Shown in pieces: positions 46,901 through 56,532 of a stretch of DNA of 64,000 nt (positions are counted from its first letter, which is position 1; each line of letters begins with the position of its first letter). Below the pieces are notes generated by a model. The model did not search any database. It was not told the origin of the DNA and saw only the letters and a list, made by a program, of their open reading frames with translations. This DNA is from Bacillota bacterium (GTDB lineage Bacteria; Bacillota; Clostridia; Oscillospirales; Oscillospiraceae): contig JAEWKA010000005.1 of assembly GCA_023386265.1 (NCBI GenBank), positions 62,001 to 126,000 of the forward strand, given 5' to 3'. The position numbers were made by a program, and so were the translations under genes.

Positions 46901-47710
46901 CAGGGTCTTCCCCGAGTCGAAGAGCTTTTTGAGGCCAGAAAGCCCAAGAAGATGGCTATCCTTTCCGAGATTTCCGGTAACGTTGCGGTTGAGGAGACAA
47001 GAAAGAACTCCATGTGCGCTGTCCTGGTATCAAATCCCGAGACCGGTGAAACAATGGAATTCCAGGTGCCTTATTCCGCAGGTCTTCTTGTTGCGGCAGG
47101 AGATACCGTTACCAAGGGTCAGCCTCTGACAAGCGGTGCCTTCAATCCGCACGATGTCATGCGCATAATCGGAATTTCCGAGTGCCAGAGCTATATTATC
47201 CAAGAGGTTCAGAAGGTTTACCGCCAGCAGGGCGTTGACATCAACGATAAGCACATCGAAGTCATTGTGCGTCAGATGATGCGCAAGGTTCGCGTCGAGG
47301 ACGCGGGCTCAACCGAACTTCTTTCGGGTGCTACCGTCGACTGGACCGAGATTAATGACGCGAACAAAGCCATCGAGGAGAGAATCGCTTTGGGCGAAAC
47401 AGAGCTGAGACTTGCTACCTGCACACAGACGCTGATGGGTATTACCAAGGCGTCGCTCGCAACGGAGAGCTTCCTTTCCGCCGCCTCCTTCCAGGAGACC
47501 ACGAAGGTTCTAACGGATGCCGCAATCAAGGGCAAGGTAGACCACCTTATCGGCCTGAAGGAAAACGTCATCATCGGCAAGCTCATCCCCGCAGGCAGCG
47601 GACTCGACCTTTACCGCGACTTTGACACGCAGACGGATGAATCGGTCGAGAGATCGAGCGATGACTATGTCGACCTGAGCGCACTGGTCGGAAGGACCAA
47701 CGCGCTGTAA
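43979..47710 (+). CDS. rpoC: DNA-directed RNA polymerase subunit beta'
   Basis: 1,243 residues, full length. Zinc ribbon CHCGKYKKIRYKGKVCDRC, the catalytic NADFDGDQM, the trigger-loop region (GARKGLADTALRTADSGY), and the second zinc site CDAKSGVCAKC are present. It is co-translated with rpoB, and a strong terminator follows. Confidence 0.99.
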
Positions 47711-47719
47711 AAAGCGAAA

Positions 47720-47762
47720 GAATACCGGAGCCGATTGCTTTTCCGGCTCCGGTATTCTTTTT
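47720..47762 (+). terminator. Strong terminator after rpoC
   Basis: GAATACCGGAGCCG / CGGCTCCGGTATTC (14 bp), then TTTTTC. It separates rpoBC from the str operon. Confidence 0.95.
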
Positions 47763-47786
47763 CTAAAACTAAATTGCAAAAAATTC

Positions 47787-47815
47787 TTGACGTAACTTGT
47801 GCATTATGCTAAAAT
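47787..47815 (+). promoter_or_regulatory. Promoter of the rpsL operon
   Basis: TTGACG (47787-47792), 17 bases, TAAAAT (47810-47815). Confidence 0.75.
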
Positions 47816-47821
47816 GCTTAT

Positions 47822-48012
47822 TTGCATGGGTGGACTTGCACTTTTTGCATGAAACCGGTTTTTTTACCTGAAATCCGGCGAAAAAGGCCTTCAAATGCCG
47901 ATGACGCCTAAAAAAACGCATATCGGCGAATCTTCGATTTTTTTCGGAATATCCTGTGGTATTTCCGTTAAAAATATAAAGTATGCACATTACAGAAGAA
48001 AGGAGGAAAAAT
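47822..48012 (+). other. Long structured leader of rpsL
   Basis: About 190 bases. GCCGAT/ATCGGC (47897-47902 with 47922-47927) is followed by the short CGAA-TC-TTCG hairpin and ATTTTTTT, which together could act as an attenuator. S7 or S12 autoregulation is possible, but no known motif was recognised. Confidence 0.4.
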
Positions 48013-48429
48013 ATGCCTACGTTTAACCAGCTGGTAAGAAAGGGCAGAGAAGTCCCGACCTATAAGTCAACCTCTCCTGCTATGCAGCATGGCCTAAACA
48101 CCATCAAGAATAAGCAGACCGATTTGTCCGCACCTCAGAAGAGAGGCGTTTGCACCGCGGTTCGTACAGCTACCCCTAAGAAGCCTAACTCCGCTCTGCG
48201 TAAAATCGCCCGCGTCCGTCTGACTAACGGTTACGAGGTCATCTCGTATATTCCCGGAATCGGCCATAACCTTCAGGAGCACTCCGTCGTTATGATTCGC
48301 GGCGGCCGTGTCAAGGATCTCCCAGGCGTCCGTTACCACATCATCCGCGGAACTCTGGACACTCAGGGAGTTGCTAATCGTAAACAGGCCCGCTCAAAGT
48401 ACGGCGCAAAGAAGTCCAAAAAGAAGTAA
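48013..48429 (+). CDS. rpsL: 30S ribosomal protein S12
   Basis: 138 residues. MPTFNQLVRKGR start, TPKKPNSALRK (decoding loop, with the Lys whose change gives streptomycin resistance intact) and GGRVKDLPGVRYH. ATG 48013 has AAAGGAGG upstream. It is the first gene of the str operon. Confidence 0.99.
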   Translation: MPTFNQLVRKGREVPTYKSTSPAMQHGLNTIKNKQTDLSAPQKRGVCTAVRTATPKKPNSALRKIARVRLTNGYEVISYIPGIGHNLQEHSVVMIRGGRVKDLPGVRYHIIRGTLDTQGVANRKQARSKYGAKKSKKK

Positions 48430-48571
48430 TCACGCGCTTTAGCGCAAGGCTTATGCCTTGTTCGGAGCTTAACATATTAATAGTATGTTGCGTCCGACAG
48501 GCATTTGCGGAGAGGCAGGAGCCTTTTCGAGTACCTATGAGATTCATTTTAGTATGAAGGAGGGAAGTATA

Positions 48572-49042
48572 GTGCCCAGAAGAGGTAACGTACCCAAAAG
48601 AGAAATTCTTCCCGATCCCGTGTATAACTCCGTGCTGGTGACAAAGCTCACCAACAGTATTATGCTGGACGGTAAGAAGGGCGTTGCTCAGAAGGTCGTC
48701 TATGATGCATTTGACATCATAAAAGAAAAGACCGGACGTAACCCCCAAGAAGCGTTCACAGAAGCGCTCAACAACATCATGCCTTCTCTTGAAGTCAAGG
48801 CACGCCGTGTCGGCGGCGCAACCTATCAGGTGCCGATCGAAGTCAGAGCTGACAGACGCCAGACCCTTGGTCTGCGTTGGCTGACAGGTTATGCTCGTAA
48901 ACGCAACGAAAAAACAATGAAAGAGCGTCTCGCAGGTGAAATACTGGATGCGCTGAATAACACCGGCGGGTCAGTGAAAAAGCGTGAAGACACTCACAAG
49001 ATGGCAGAGTCAAACAAGGCATTTGCTCATTACCGCTGGTAA
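48572..49042 (+). CDS. rpsG: 30S ribosomal protein S7
   Basis: 156 residues. The start is GTG 48572, read as PRRGNVPKRE, with AAGGAGGG upstream; the open frame further up is the rpsL-rpsG spacer. GGATYQVPIEVR and RRQTLGLRWL are conserved S7 segments. The 142-base spacer contains a CAAGGC/GCCTTG hairpin near 48446-48462. Confidence 0.98.
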   Translation: MPRRGNVPKREILPDPVYNSVLVTKLTNSIMLDGKKGVAQKVVYDAFDIIKEKTGRNPQEAFTEALNNIMPSLEVKARRVGGATYQVPIEVRADRRQTLGLRWLTGYARKRNEKTMKERLAGEILDALNNTGGSVKKREDTHKMAESNKAFAHYRW

Positions 49043-49056
49043 TCGGGAGTTATTAT

Positions 49057-51132
49057 ATGCCTAGAAAAGTATCCCTAGAAAAAACCAGAAATATCGGTAT
49101 TATGGCACACATCGATGCCGGAAAAACAACGACGACGGAACGTATCCTGTATTATACGGGAGTTAACTACAAGCTCGGCGAAGTGCATGAAGGCACGGCG
49201 ACCATGGACTGGATGGAACAGGAACAGGAGCGCGGTATAACAATCACCTCCGCTGCGACGACCTGCTTCTGGAAAGACCACCGCATTAACATCATCGACA
49301 CGCCGGGCCATGTCGACTTCACAGTTGAAGTCGAGCGTTCCCTGCGCGTGTTGGATGGCAGCGTTACTGTTATGTGTGCAAAAGGCGGTGTGGAACCTCA
49401 GTCTGAGACAGTCTGGAGACAGGCTGACCACTACAAGGTCCCCAGAATGATATATGTCAATAAGATGGATATTATGGGGGCAGACTTCTACCGTGTACTT
49501 GATATGGTCCATGACAGACTGAAGTGCAACGCAGTTGCAATTCAGCTTCCTATCGGCAGCGAGAGCGACTTTAGAGGTATTATCGACCTCATTGATATGA
49601 AAGCCGACATCTACTACGACGATATGGGCAAGGACATGAGAGTGGAAGAAATTCCGGAAGACATGATGGAGCTTGCCGAGGAATACCGCACCTTGTTGAT
49701 TGACGCGATTTCCAGTTTGGATGACGAAGTCATGGAGCTTGCGCTTGAGGAAGAACCCATTCCTACGGAACTGCTGCGAAAAGCAATTCGCCTCGGGACC
49801 TTAAAAAATGAGTTCGTTCCGGTTGTTTGCGGAACTTCCTACAAAAACAAAGGCGTTCAGAAACTTCTCGACGCTATCGTCGACTATATGCCTGCGCCAA
49901 CGGACATTGCGGCCATTAAAGGAATCATTCCAGACTCCGAAATGGAGGACTCAAGACCTGCAGACGATACCGCCCCGTTTTCGGCTTTGGCGTTTAAGAT
50001 TATGACAGATCCTTATGTTGGACGTCTGTCTTTCTTCCGGGTCTATTCCGGCACGCTTACAACTGGAACCGCCGTGCTTAACAGCACAAAGGGTCACAGA
50101 GAACGAGTCGGACGTATCCTCCAGATGCACGCCAACCACCGTGAAGACCTTGATATGGTTTACTCGGGAGATATCGCGGCTGCTGTCGGACTTAAAAACA
50201 CTACCACAGGCGACACTCTCTGCGATGAGAAAGCACCTATCATTCTAGAATCGATGGAATTCCCCGAGCCAGTTATTAGAGTGGCAATCGAGCCGAAAAC
50301 CAAAGCCGGTCAGGAAAAGATGGGCCTTGCGCTATCAAAGCTCGCGGAGGAAGACCCCACATTTAAAAGCTATACCGATGAGGAGACCGGACAGACTATC
50401 ATCGCCGGAATGGGCGAGCTTCATCTTGAAATCATCGTCGACAGACTTCTGCGCGAGTTCAAGGTCGAGGCAAATGTAGGTAAGCCTCAGGTTGCCTACA
50501 AAGAAACCATCCGCAAAGCTGTCGAGCAGGACACAAAGTATGCCCGTCAGTCCGGCGGTAAGGGTCAGTACGGTCACGTAAAAATTCTTGTTGAACCTAA
50601 CGAATCCGGAAAAGGCTACGAATTTATCGACAAAATCACGGGCGGCGTCATACCGAAGGAATATATTCCGGCGGTCAACCAAGGTATTCAGGGCGCTTTG
50701 CTTGCGGGTGTGCTCGCCGGCTATCCCGTTGTCGATGTAAAGGTTTCTCTTATATACGGCTCATATCATGAGGTTGATTCCTCTGAAATGGCGTTTAAGA
50801 TAGCCGGTTCCATGGCCTTCAAGGAAGCTTGCCGCAAGGCAGATCCTGTTTTGCTTGAGCCGATAATGAAGGTTGTCGTCACGACTCCGGAGGATTATAT
50901 GGGCGATGTAATGGGTGATGTCAACTCTCGTCGCGGACAAATTCTCGGAATGGAAAATAGAAACGGTGCCGCTCAGGTCAACGCAACCGTACCGCTTTCC
51001 ACAATGTTCGGCTATGCGACCGATTTGCGCTCAAAGACGCAGGGCAGGGCAAGCTATTCGATGGAGCCCAGCCACTATATCGAGCTTCCGAAGTCGCTTC
51101 AGGAAGAAATCGTTGGAAAACGCAACGCATAA
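49057..51132 (+). CDS. fusA: Elongation factor G
   Basis: 691 residues. P-loop AHIDAGKTTTTERIL, DTPGHVDFT and NKMDIMGADFY form the GTPase; domains II-V follow, ending with the domain IV/V motifs GQYGHVKI and MGDVNSRRGQI. It drives translocation. It follows rpsG by 14 bases. Confidence 0.99.
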   Translation: MPRKVSLEKTRNIGIMAHIDAGKTTTTERILYYTGVNYKLGEVHEGTATMDWMEQEQERGITITSAATTCFWKDHRINIIDTPGHVDFTVEVERSLRVLDGSVTVMCAKGGVEPQSETVWRQADHYKVPRMIYVNKMDIMGADFYRVLDMVHDRLKCNAVAIQLPIGSESDFRGIIDLIDMKADIYYDDMGKDMRVEEIPEDMMELAEEYRTLLIDAISSLDDEVMELALEEEPIPTELLRKAIRLGTLKNEFVPVVCGTSYKNKGVQKLLDAIVDYMPAPTDIAAIKGIIPDSEMEDSRPADDTAPFSALAFKIMTDPYVGRLSFFRVYSGTLTTGTAVLNSTKGHRERVGRILQMHANHREDLDMVYSGDIAAAVGLKNTTTGDTLCDEKAPIILESMEFPEPVIRVAIEPKTKAGQEKMGLALSKLAEEDPTFKSYTDEETGQTIIAGMGELHLEIIVDRLLREFKVEANVGKPQVAYKETIRKAVEQDTKYARQSGGKGQYGHVKILVEPNESGKGYEFIDKITGGVIPKEYIPAVNQGIQGALLAGVLAGYPVVDVKVSLIYGSYHEVDSSEMAFKIAGSMAFKEACRKADPVLLEPIMKVVVTTPEDYMGDVMGDVNSRRGQILGMENRNGAAQVNATVPLSTMFGYATDLRSKTQGRASYSMEPSHYIELPKSLQEEIVGKRNA

Positions 51133-51259
51133 GCTTAAAAAACAGTAAAATTTCTGTTGCAAACAGCTGCAGAATACTGTAATATTGTAACGCGATTCAT
51201 TTCGCCAAAATTCAAACAAATTAATTTTAATGTAAACATATTTAAGGAGGATGTTCCAA

Positions 51260-52462
51260 ATGGCTAAGCAAGCATTCGACAGATCCAAGCCCCACGTTAA
51301 TATCGGAACCATCGGTCACGTCGACCACGGCAAGACCACTCTTACTGCTGCTATCACAAAATATCTCGCTCTGCAGGGCAATGCAGAATATACCGACTAC
51401 GCCAGCATCGATAAGGCTCCCGAAGAGCGCGAACGTGGTATCACCATCAACACCGCTCACGTTGAGTACCAGACTGCAGCGCGTCACTATGCACACGTTG
51501 ACTGCCCGGGCCACGCTGACTATATCAAGAACATGATCACAGGCGCTGCTCAGATGGACGGCGCGATTCTTGTTATCGCAGCTTCCGACGGTCCTATGGC
51601 TCAGACCCGCGAGCACGTTATCCTTGCCCGTCAGGTTGGCGTGCCTGCAATCGTTGTTTTCCTGAACAAGTGCGATCAGGTCGACGATCCTGAGCTCATC
51701 GAGCTCGTTGAGATGGAAGTCCGCGAGCTTCTCGTTAAAGAGAAGTTCCCCGGCGACGATCTCCCCATCATCAAGGGCTCTGCTCTTCTTGCTCTTGGCT
51801 GCGAATCCAAGGACGTAAATGATCCGGACTTCGCCTGCATCAAGGAATTAATGGACGCTGTTGACAGCTATATCCCGACTCCTGAGCGTAAGGCTGACAT
51901 GCCCTTCCTTATGCCTGTTGAAGACGTCTTCACGATCACTGGCCGCGGCACTGTTACCACAGGTCGTGTCGAGCGTGGCCGTGTCAAGGTCGGCGATAAA
52001 GTTCAGATCGTTGGACTCAGAGACACTAAGGAAACCACCGTTACCGGAACCGAAATGTTCCATAAGACTCTTGATTATGCAGAAGCAGGCGACAACGTCG
52101 GCACACTTCTCCGTGGTATCACAAAGGGCGAAGTTGAGCGCGGACAGGTTCTTGCTGCTCCCAACTCCATAAAGCCCCACACCAAGTTCGTTGGTCAGGT
52201 TTATGTTCTGAGCAAGGAAGAAGGCGGCCGCCACACTCCGTTCTTCAACAACTACCGTCCTCAGTTCTATTTCCGTACCACCGACGTTACCGGCGTTATC
52301 TCTCTTCCCGATGGCGTTGAGATGTGCATGCCCGGCGACAACATCGACATGAAGGTTGAACTCATCATGCCTATCGCTATCGAAGAAGGCCTCCGCTTCG
52401 CTATCCGCGAAGGCGGCCGTACCGTTGGTTCGGGCGTTGTTATCGCTGTTGAGCAGAAGTAA
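51260..52462 (+). CDS. tuf: Elongation factor Tu
   Basis: 400 residues. GHVDHGKTTL, DCPGHADYIKNMITG and NKCDQVDD are the GTPase motifs, with full C-terminal beta barrels. ATG 51260 has AAGGAGG upstream. The 127-base gap after fusA is AT-rich and may hold a second start of transcription, but none is clear. Confidence 0.99.
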   Translation: MAKQAFDRSKPHVNIGTIGHVDHGKTTLTAAITKYLALQGNAEYTDYASIDKAPEERERGITINTAHVEYQTAARHYAHVDCPGHADYIKNMITGAAQMDGAILVIAASDGPMAQTREHVILARQVGVPAIVVFLNKCDQVDDPELIELVEMEVRELLVKEKFPGDDLPIIKGSALLALGCESKDVNDPDFACIKELMDAVDSYIPTPERKADMPFLMPVEDVFTITGRGTVTTGRVERGRVKVGDKVQIVGLRDTKETTVTGTEMFHKTLDYAEAGDNVGTLLRGITKGEVERGQVLAAPNSIKPHTKFVGQVYVLSKEEGGRHTPFFNNYRPQFYFRTTDVTGVISLPDGVEMCMPGDNIDMKVELIMPIAIEEGLRFAIREGGRTVGSGVVIAVEQK

Positions 52463-52477
52463 TTAGCTTCAAATTTC

Positions 52478-52511
52478 AAAAGCTCCCTCAGGTTTGAGGG
52501 AGCTTTTTTTA
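52478..52511 (+). terminator. Terminator after tuf
   Basis: AAAAGCTCCCTCA / TGAGGGAGCTTTT with a four-base loop and seven T. Confidence 0.95.
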
Positions 52512-52535
52512 TGCCATTTTTGTGCAGTAAGGGGT

Positions 52536-52997
52536 CTATTTTTTGCAAAGACCATGCATGAACCCGTCGATTGCAAGTGAATGTATATCACCGCCGATCA
52601 CCTCATTGCTCCGAATGTAAAGATCAGCGACGACATTTCCAGAATAGCCCGTGTAGTTCGTGACCGTGTATGTATAGATTATGGCCTCCATACCGCGATA
52701 TTGCGTCAGGTCGTAGCCTTGATCGAGCTGCATCCGATTGTAAGTGTCATAAACATCTGAGAATTCTTTGGGGATGACGACCTTTTTTTCGTCTACCGGC
52801 GTCTCATTGACCTCCCAGCCAAGATTTTCGAGAAACTTTACCCTGTCCTCATTCGTCTTAACCTTCGCAGAGCCTGCGCCGCCGCCGCTGCTTCCTCCGG
52901 CACCTATGGAGAAAATGACAGCGCAGAGCAGCACTGCGACGGCGACAACTATCAGCAGAGCTGTTTTTTTGTTCCATTTGAACGTAAGTACAAACAT
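52536..52997 (-). CDS. DUF4830-like membrane-anchored protein
   Basis: A 153-residue protein. One N-terminal helix (TALLIVVAVAVLLCAVIFSI) and a Gly/Ser-rich linker lead to an outside domain with RVKFLENLGWEV, VVIPKEFSDVYDTYN and YTYTVTNY, the DUF4830 pattern. The function is unknown. The start at 52997 has GGGAGGGG. Confidence 0.75.
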   Translation of the reverse strand: MFVLTFKWNKKTALLIVVAVAVLLCAVIFSIGAGGSSGGGAGSAKVKTNEDRVKFLENLGWEVNETPVDEKKVVIPKEFSDVYDTYNRMQLDQGYDLTQYRGMEAIIYTYTVTNYTGYSGNVVADLYIRSNEVIGGDIHSLAIDGFMHGLCKK

Positions 52998-53104
52998 TAC
53001 TGTGCCCCTCCCTTGAGCAGATGATGATTCGGCCCAATAGAAAGTATTCAATTTCTGCTTCGGATATGCTATAATCGTCTAAAAACTTATCCATCGGAGG
53101 TCTT

Positions 53105-53830
53105 ATGAGCTTAAACCGAATTGACAAAATCATAAGTGACTCAGGACTTGCGACAAGGAGCGAGGCGCGAGAAATCATTGCCTCCGGCCGTGTGCGCGTG
53201 GACGGCGAGGTCGTGACAAGCGCCGCGTTTAAGGCCGATCCGGCAAGCTCTATAGTGAGCATGGACGGTAAAACAGTAGCAGGTGGCTTTCGATATTTTA
53301 TGCTGAACAAGCCGGACGGAATTCTTTCCGCAACGGAGGACAGAGACCAGAAAACAGTACTCGATCTTCTTCCGAAAGAGTTCGCAAAGCTTGGACTTTT
53401 TCCGGTGGGCAGGCTAGATAAGGATACAACAGGGCTGCTAATCCTTACGAACGACGGGGATTTTGGACATTTTGTCACCTCGCCAAAGCACCATATCAAA
53501 AAGCTCTATGAATTTTCAGTGGAAGGTCTGCTCAATTACGACGACATTAAAGCATTCGAAAGTGGTATAGTGTTGCAGGATGGAACGATTTGTCTGCCGG
53601 CGGAACTTTTAATCGACGAGAGAGACTTTAGCCACGGCTTTGTTACCATATATGAGGGCAAATATCATCAGGTAAAGAGGATGCTCGCCTCAAGAGGCAA
53701 GCATGTGAGGATGCTGAAGCGCATCGCGATTGGCAGCCTTCCTCTAGACGCGTCACTCGATGAAGGTGAGTTCAAAGAATTGACAGAAAGCGACTTAAAT
53801 CTGATTGTTAACAGAAACGTTACAAAATAG
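53105..53830 (+). CDS. 16S/23S rRNA pseudouridine synthase (RsuA/RluB family)
   Basis: 241 residues. The N-terminal S4 domain (RIDKIISDSGLATRSEAREI) is followed by the synthase domain with the catalytic Asp in VGRLDKDTTGLLILTNDG and EGKYHQVKRM. It modifies a ribosomal RNA uridine; which one is not clear. GGAGG precedes the start. Confidence 0.92.
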   Translation: MSLNRIDKIISDSGLATRSEAREIIASGRVRVDGEVVTSAAFKADPASSIVSMDGKTVAGGFRYFMLNKPDGILSATEDRDQKTVLDLLPKEFAKLGLFPVGRLDKDTTGLLILTNDGDFGHFVTSPKHHIKKLYEFSVEGLLNYDDIKAFESGIVLQDGTICLPAELLIDERDFSHGFVTIYEGKYHQVKRMLASRGKHVRMLKRIAIGSLPLDASLDEGEFKELTESDLNLIVNRNVTK

Positions 53831-53977
53831 AAACGATTTATGATAAGAATTTACAAGCTCGGCAGCTCAGCTTTGTGGATTAAGTGAATATACAAAGAGC
53901 TCATTTTTGTGCTATTATTACTAAATGGTGTGTTCCTCGGACTTGGAGAGACACCGCGTACGATTTGGAGGACAAGC

Positions 53978-55102
53978 ATGTCTAGTGTAACTTTGAAGGG
54001 AATAGGGAAAACCTATTCAGGCAACGTTCTTGCCGTCAAAGATTTTAATATGGAGATTGAGGATAAGGAGTTCGTTATACTTGTCGGCCCTTCCGGCTGT
54101 GGAAAATCCACGACGCTCCGTATGATTGCGGGACTAGAAGAAATAACCGAGGGCGAGCTTTACATAGACGATAGGCTGGTTAACGAAGTACCGCCTAAAG
54201 ACCGTGATATTGCAATGGTTTTTCAGAACTACGCACTCTATCCGCATATGACCGTTTTCGAAAATATGGCTTTTGGTCTTAAGATACGCAAGACTCCGCG
54301 AGACGAGATTAAAAAGAGAGTCCTTGAGGCCGCGAAGATTCTGGAAATCGAGACTCTTCTTGAAAGAAAACCGGCGGCGCTCTCCGGCGGCCAGCGCCAG
54401 CGTGTGGCGCTGGGAAGAGCAATCGTTCGCAAGCCAAAGGTGTTCTTGCTGGACGAGCCTCTTTCAAACCTTGATGCCAAACTTCGTACCGCGATGCGCG
54501 CGGAGTTGTCCAAGCTGCATGCGCAGCTTGGAACCACATTTATCTATGTTACCCACGACCAGACGGAAGCAATGACGATGGGTACTCGTATAGTCGTTAT
54601 GAAAGACGCCTTTGTTCAGCAGATCGCGCCGCCGCAGGAGCTTTTTGATAAGCCCTGCAACCTGTTTGTCGCGACCTTCATGGGCACTCCGCAGATGAAC
54701 ATCGCCGAGGCGGAGCTCATTGACGACGGAAAAGTTACATATTTGGAGTTTGGCAGCGGAGAACACAAGACGCGCGTTGCTCTTCCCGGGTGGAAGGGCA
54801 GAAAGCCCGAGGTGCTAAAATATGTGGGAGGGCGCGTGCTCTTCGGCATCCGCCCCAACGATATACACGCCGAGCCCGATTTCATCGCTCAGCATCCGGA
54901 TCAGACCGTGGAGTCCGACGTTGACTTCGTTGAGCTTTTGGGCGCGGAGAGCAATGTGTTTATTAAAGTCTCAGAAATTGAATTTGCCTGCGTCATTGAC
55001 TCGAAGATACACATGACGTCCGGCGAAAAGGTCAGGCTTGCATTTGACACGGGAGCCGTACATATTTTCGATAAGGAAACCGAGGAAACAGTGACCAATT
55101 GA
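53978..55102 (+). CDS. Sugar ABC transporter ATPase, UgpC/MsmK type
   Basis: 374 residues. Walker A is GPSGCGKST, the signature is LSGGQRQRVALGRA, Walker B is VFLLDEPLSNLD; the C-terminal OB-fold/TOBE part (FGIRPNDIHAEP) is complete. It stands alone with no permease or binding-protein genes, as MsmK-type ATPases that serve several carbohydrate importers often do. ATG 53978 has GGAGG upstream. Confidence 0.9.
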   Translation: MSSVTLKGIGKTYSGNVLAVKDFNMEIEDKEFVILVGPSGCGKSTTLRMIAGLEEITEGELYIDDRLVNEVPPKDRDIAMVFQNYALYPHMTVFENMAFGLKIRKTPRDEIKKRVLEAAKILEIETLLERKPAALSGGQRQRVALGRAIVRKPKVFLLDEPLSNLDAKLRTAMRAELSKLHAQLGTTFIYVTHDQTEAMTMGTRIVVMKDAFVQQIAPPQELFDKPCNLFVATFMGTPQMNIAEAELIDDGKVTYLEFGSGEHKTRVALPGWKGRKPEVLKYVGGRVLFGIRPNDIHAEPDFIAQHPDQTVESDVDFVELLGAESNVFIKVSEIEFACVIDSKIHMTSGEKVRLAFDTGAVHIFDKETEETVTN

Positions 55103-55106
55103 TATG

Positions 55107-55127
55107 TTGCATAAAAATTTTATGCAA
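55107..55127 (+). terminator. Weak hairpin after the UgpC-like gene
   Basis: TTGCATAAAA/TTTTATGCAA, with no good T run. It may be a terminator aided by the AT-rich flank. Confidence 0.35.
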
Positions 55128-55296
55128 GTTGTGTGCTTGATGCTCAAGTTTTTGTAAGCGGGTTTTTGACATGGAATCGCAGCATGAAAATGCGTTATTA
55201 TGGAAAATTAACTATTTTATATGGTTGCAAATGATGAAAACAGAGAATAACATAGCGTCTTATTAAAAGATTTTACAAAATATCATCAAAAATATA

Positions 55297-55325
55297 TTGA
55301 AAAAAGCAATAAAATAAGATATTAT
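55297..55325 (+). promoter_or_regulatory. Promoter of the CdaR-like gene
   Basis: TTGAAA (55297-55302), 17 bases, TATTAT (55320-55325), 44 bases before the start. Confidence 0.6.
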
Positions 55326-55368
55326 GTGAAGCGGTTAGTTTTCATTGCTTATATTAGGAGGAGCAACC

Positions 55369-56463
55369 ATGTCTAGTAGAATTTTTCAGAGCGTCATTGT
55401 TCAAATGAAAGAGGCCACTGACAGATGCCTCGGTGTAATCGATTCCGAAGGCTTTGTCGTAGCTTGCAGCGAACTTTCTCTGATCGGCACAAAACTCGAA
55501 AATTTGCAGGGCATTTCGGGCAGCGACCTTTCCGATCAGTTCTTTACCTCGGGCACAAGAACCTATAGGATTTTGGGTGGCCCCAATTCCAGGTTTGACT
55601 ATGCCGTTTTCGTGGAAGGAAGAGATTCCCTTGCAAAGAGTATCTGCATTATGGCAGCGGTTGCCTTCAATGAGGCAAAAGCAAATTATGATGAGAAATA
55701 CAATAAGGTAACTTTTGTAAAAAACATCATTTCCGACAATATTCTTCCGGGCGATGTTTATGTCCGCGCAAAGGAATTGAACTTTGTAACAGATGTTCCG
55801 CGTGCGGTTTTGCTCATCCGCCAGCTTGAAAAGTCTGACATTGCGACGTTGGAGTTGGTTCAGGGTCTGTTCCCAGATAGGCAGAAGGATTTTGTCCTCA
55901 GCATGAGCGAGACCGACATCGTGCTCATCAAAGAGATCGAGCCGGGTGTCGAGGGCAGAGAGCTTTGCCAGCTTGCCGAAAAAATTGGCAGCGCAATCAA
56001 TGCCGAGCTCCTTGTCAAGACGGTTATCGGAATCGGTACTGTTGCAAAGCACCTGCGCGAGCTTGCTGATCGCTATAAGGAAGCCCAGGTGGCGATTGAA
56101 GTCGGCAAGGTCTTTGAAACAGACAAGAGCGTCATACATTACGAAAGCCTCGGCATCGGTCGCATTATCTATCAGCTTCCTACGACGCTGTGCGAAATGT
56201 TCTTAAGCGAGGTCTTTAAGAAGAACCCGATCGAATCCCTCGATCAGGAGACTCTGTACACAATCAACAAATTCTTTGAAAACAACCTTAACGTTTCGGA
56301 AACATCCAGAAAGCTCTTTGTACACAGAAACACCCTTGTTTACCGTCTTGAAAAAATCAAGAAACTGACAGGGCTTGATTTGCGCGAATTCGACCACGCA
56401 ATTGTTTTCAAAGTCGCTCTCATGGTTAAGAAATACCTTAATTCACAGAATATCAAGGGCTAA
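55369..56463 (+). CDS. CdaR/PucR-type transcriptional regulator
   Basis: 364 residues. An N-terminal sensor part with a sugar-diacid-recognition look (IVQMKEATDRCLGVIDSEG) is followed by a GGDEF-like middle region (ELADRYKEAQVAIEVG) and the C-terminal HTH (LNVSETSRKLFVHRNTLVYR, then a dimer helix). The ligand is unknown. ATG 55369 has AGGAGG. It lies 69 bases before ftsE and might be read through into it, an unusual neighbour for the division genes. Confidence 0.85.
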   Translation: MSSRIFQSVIVQMKEATDRCLGVIDSEGFVVACSELSLIGTKLENLQGISGSDLSDQFFTSGTRTYRILGGPNSRFDYAVFVEGRDSLAKSICIMAAVAFNEAKANYDEKYNKVTFVKNIISDNILPGDVYVRAKELNFVTDVPRAVLLIRQLEKSDIATLELVQGLFPDRQKDFVLSMSETDIVLIKEIEPGVEGRELCQLAEKIGSAINAELLVKTVIGIGTVAKHLRELADRYKEAQVAIEVGKVFETDKSVIHYESLGIGRIIYQLPTTLCEMFLSEVFKKNPIESLDQETLYTINKFFENNLNVSETSRKLFVHRNTLVYRLEKIKKLTGLDLREFDHAIVFKVALMVKKYLNSQNIKG

Positions 56464-56532
56464 TGCCTTTCTTAGCTGGTTAGGCATGAACCTTACCCCG
56501 GGTTAATCTCCCGCAATCGGAGGAAATCAAAA

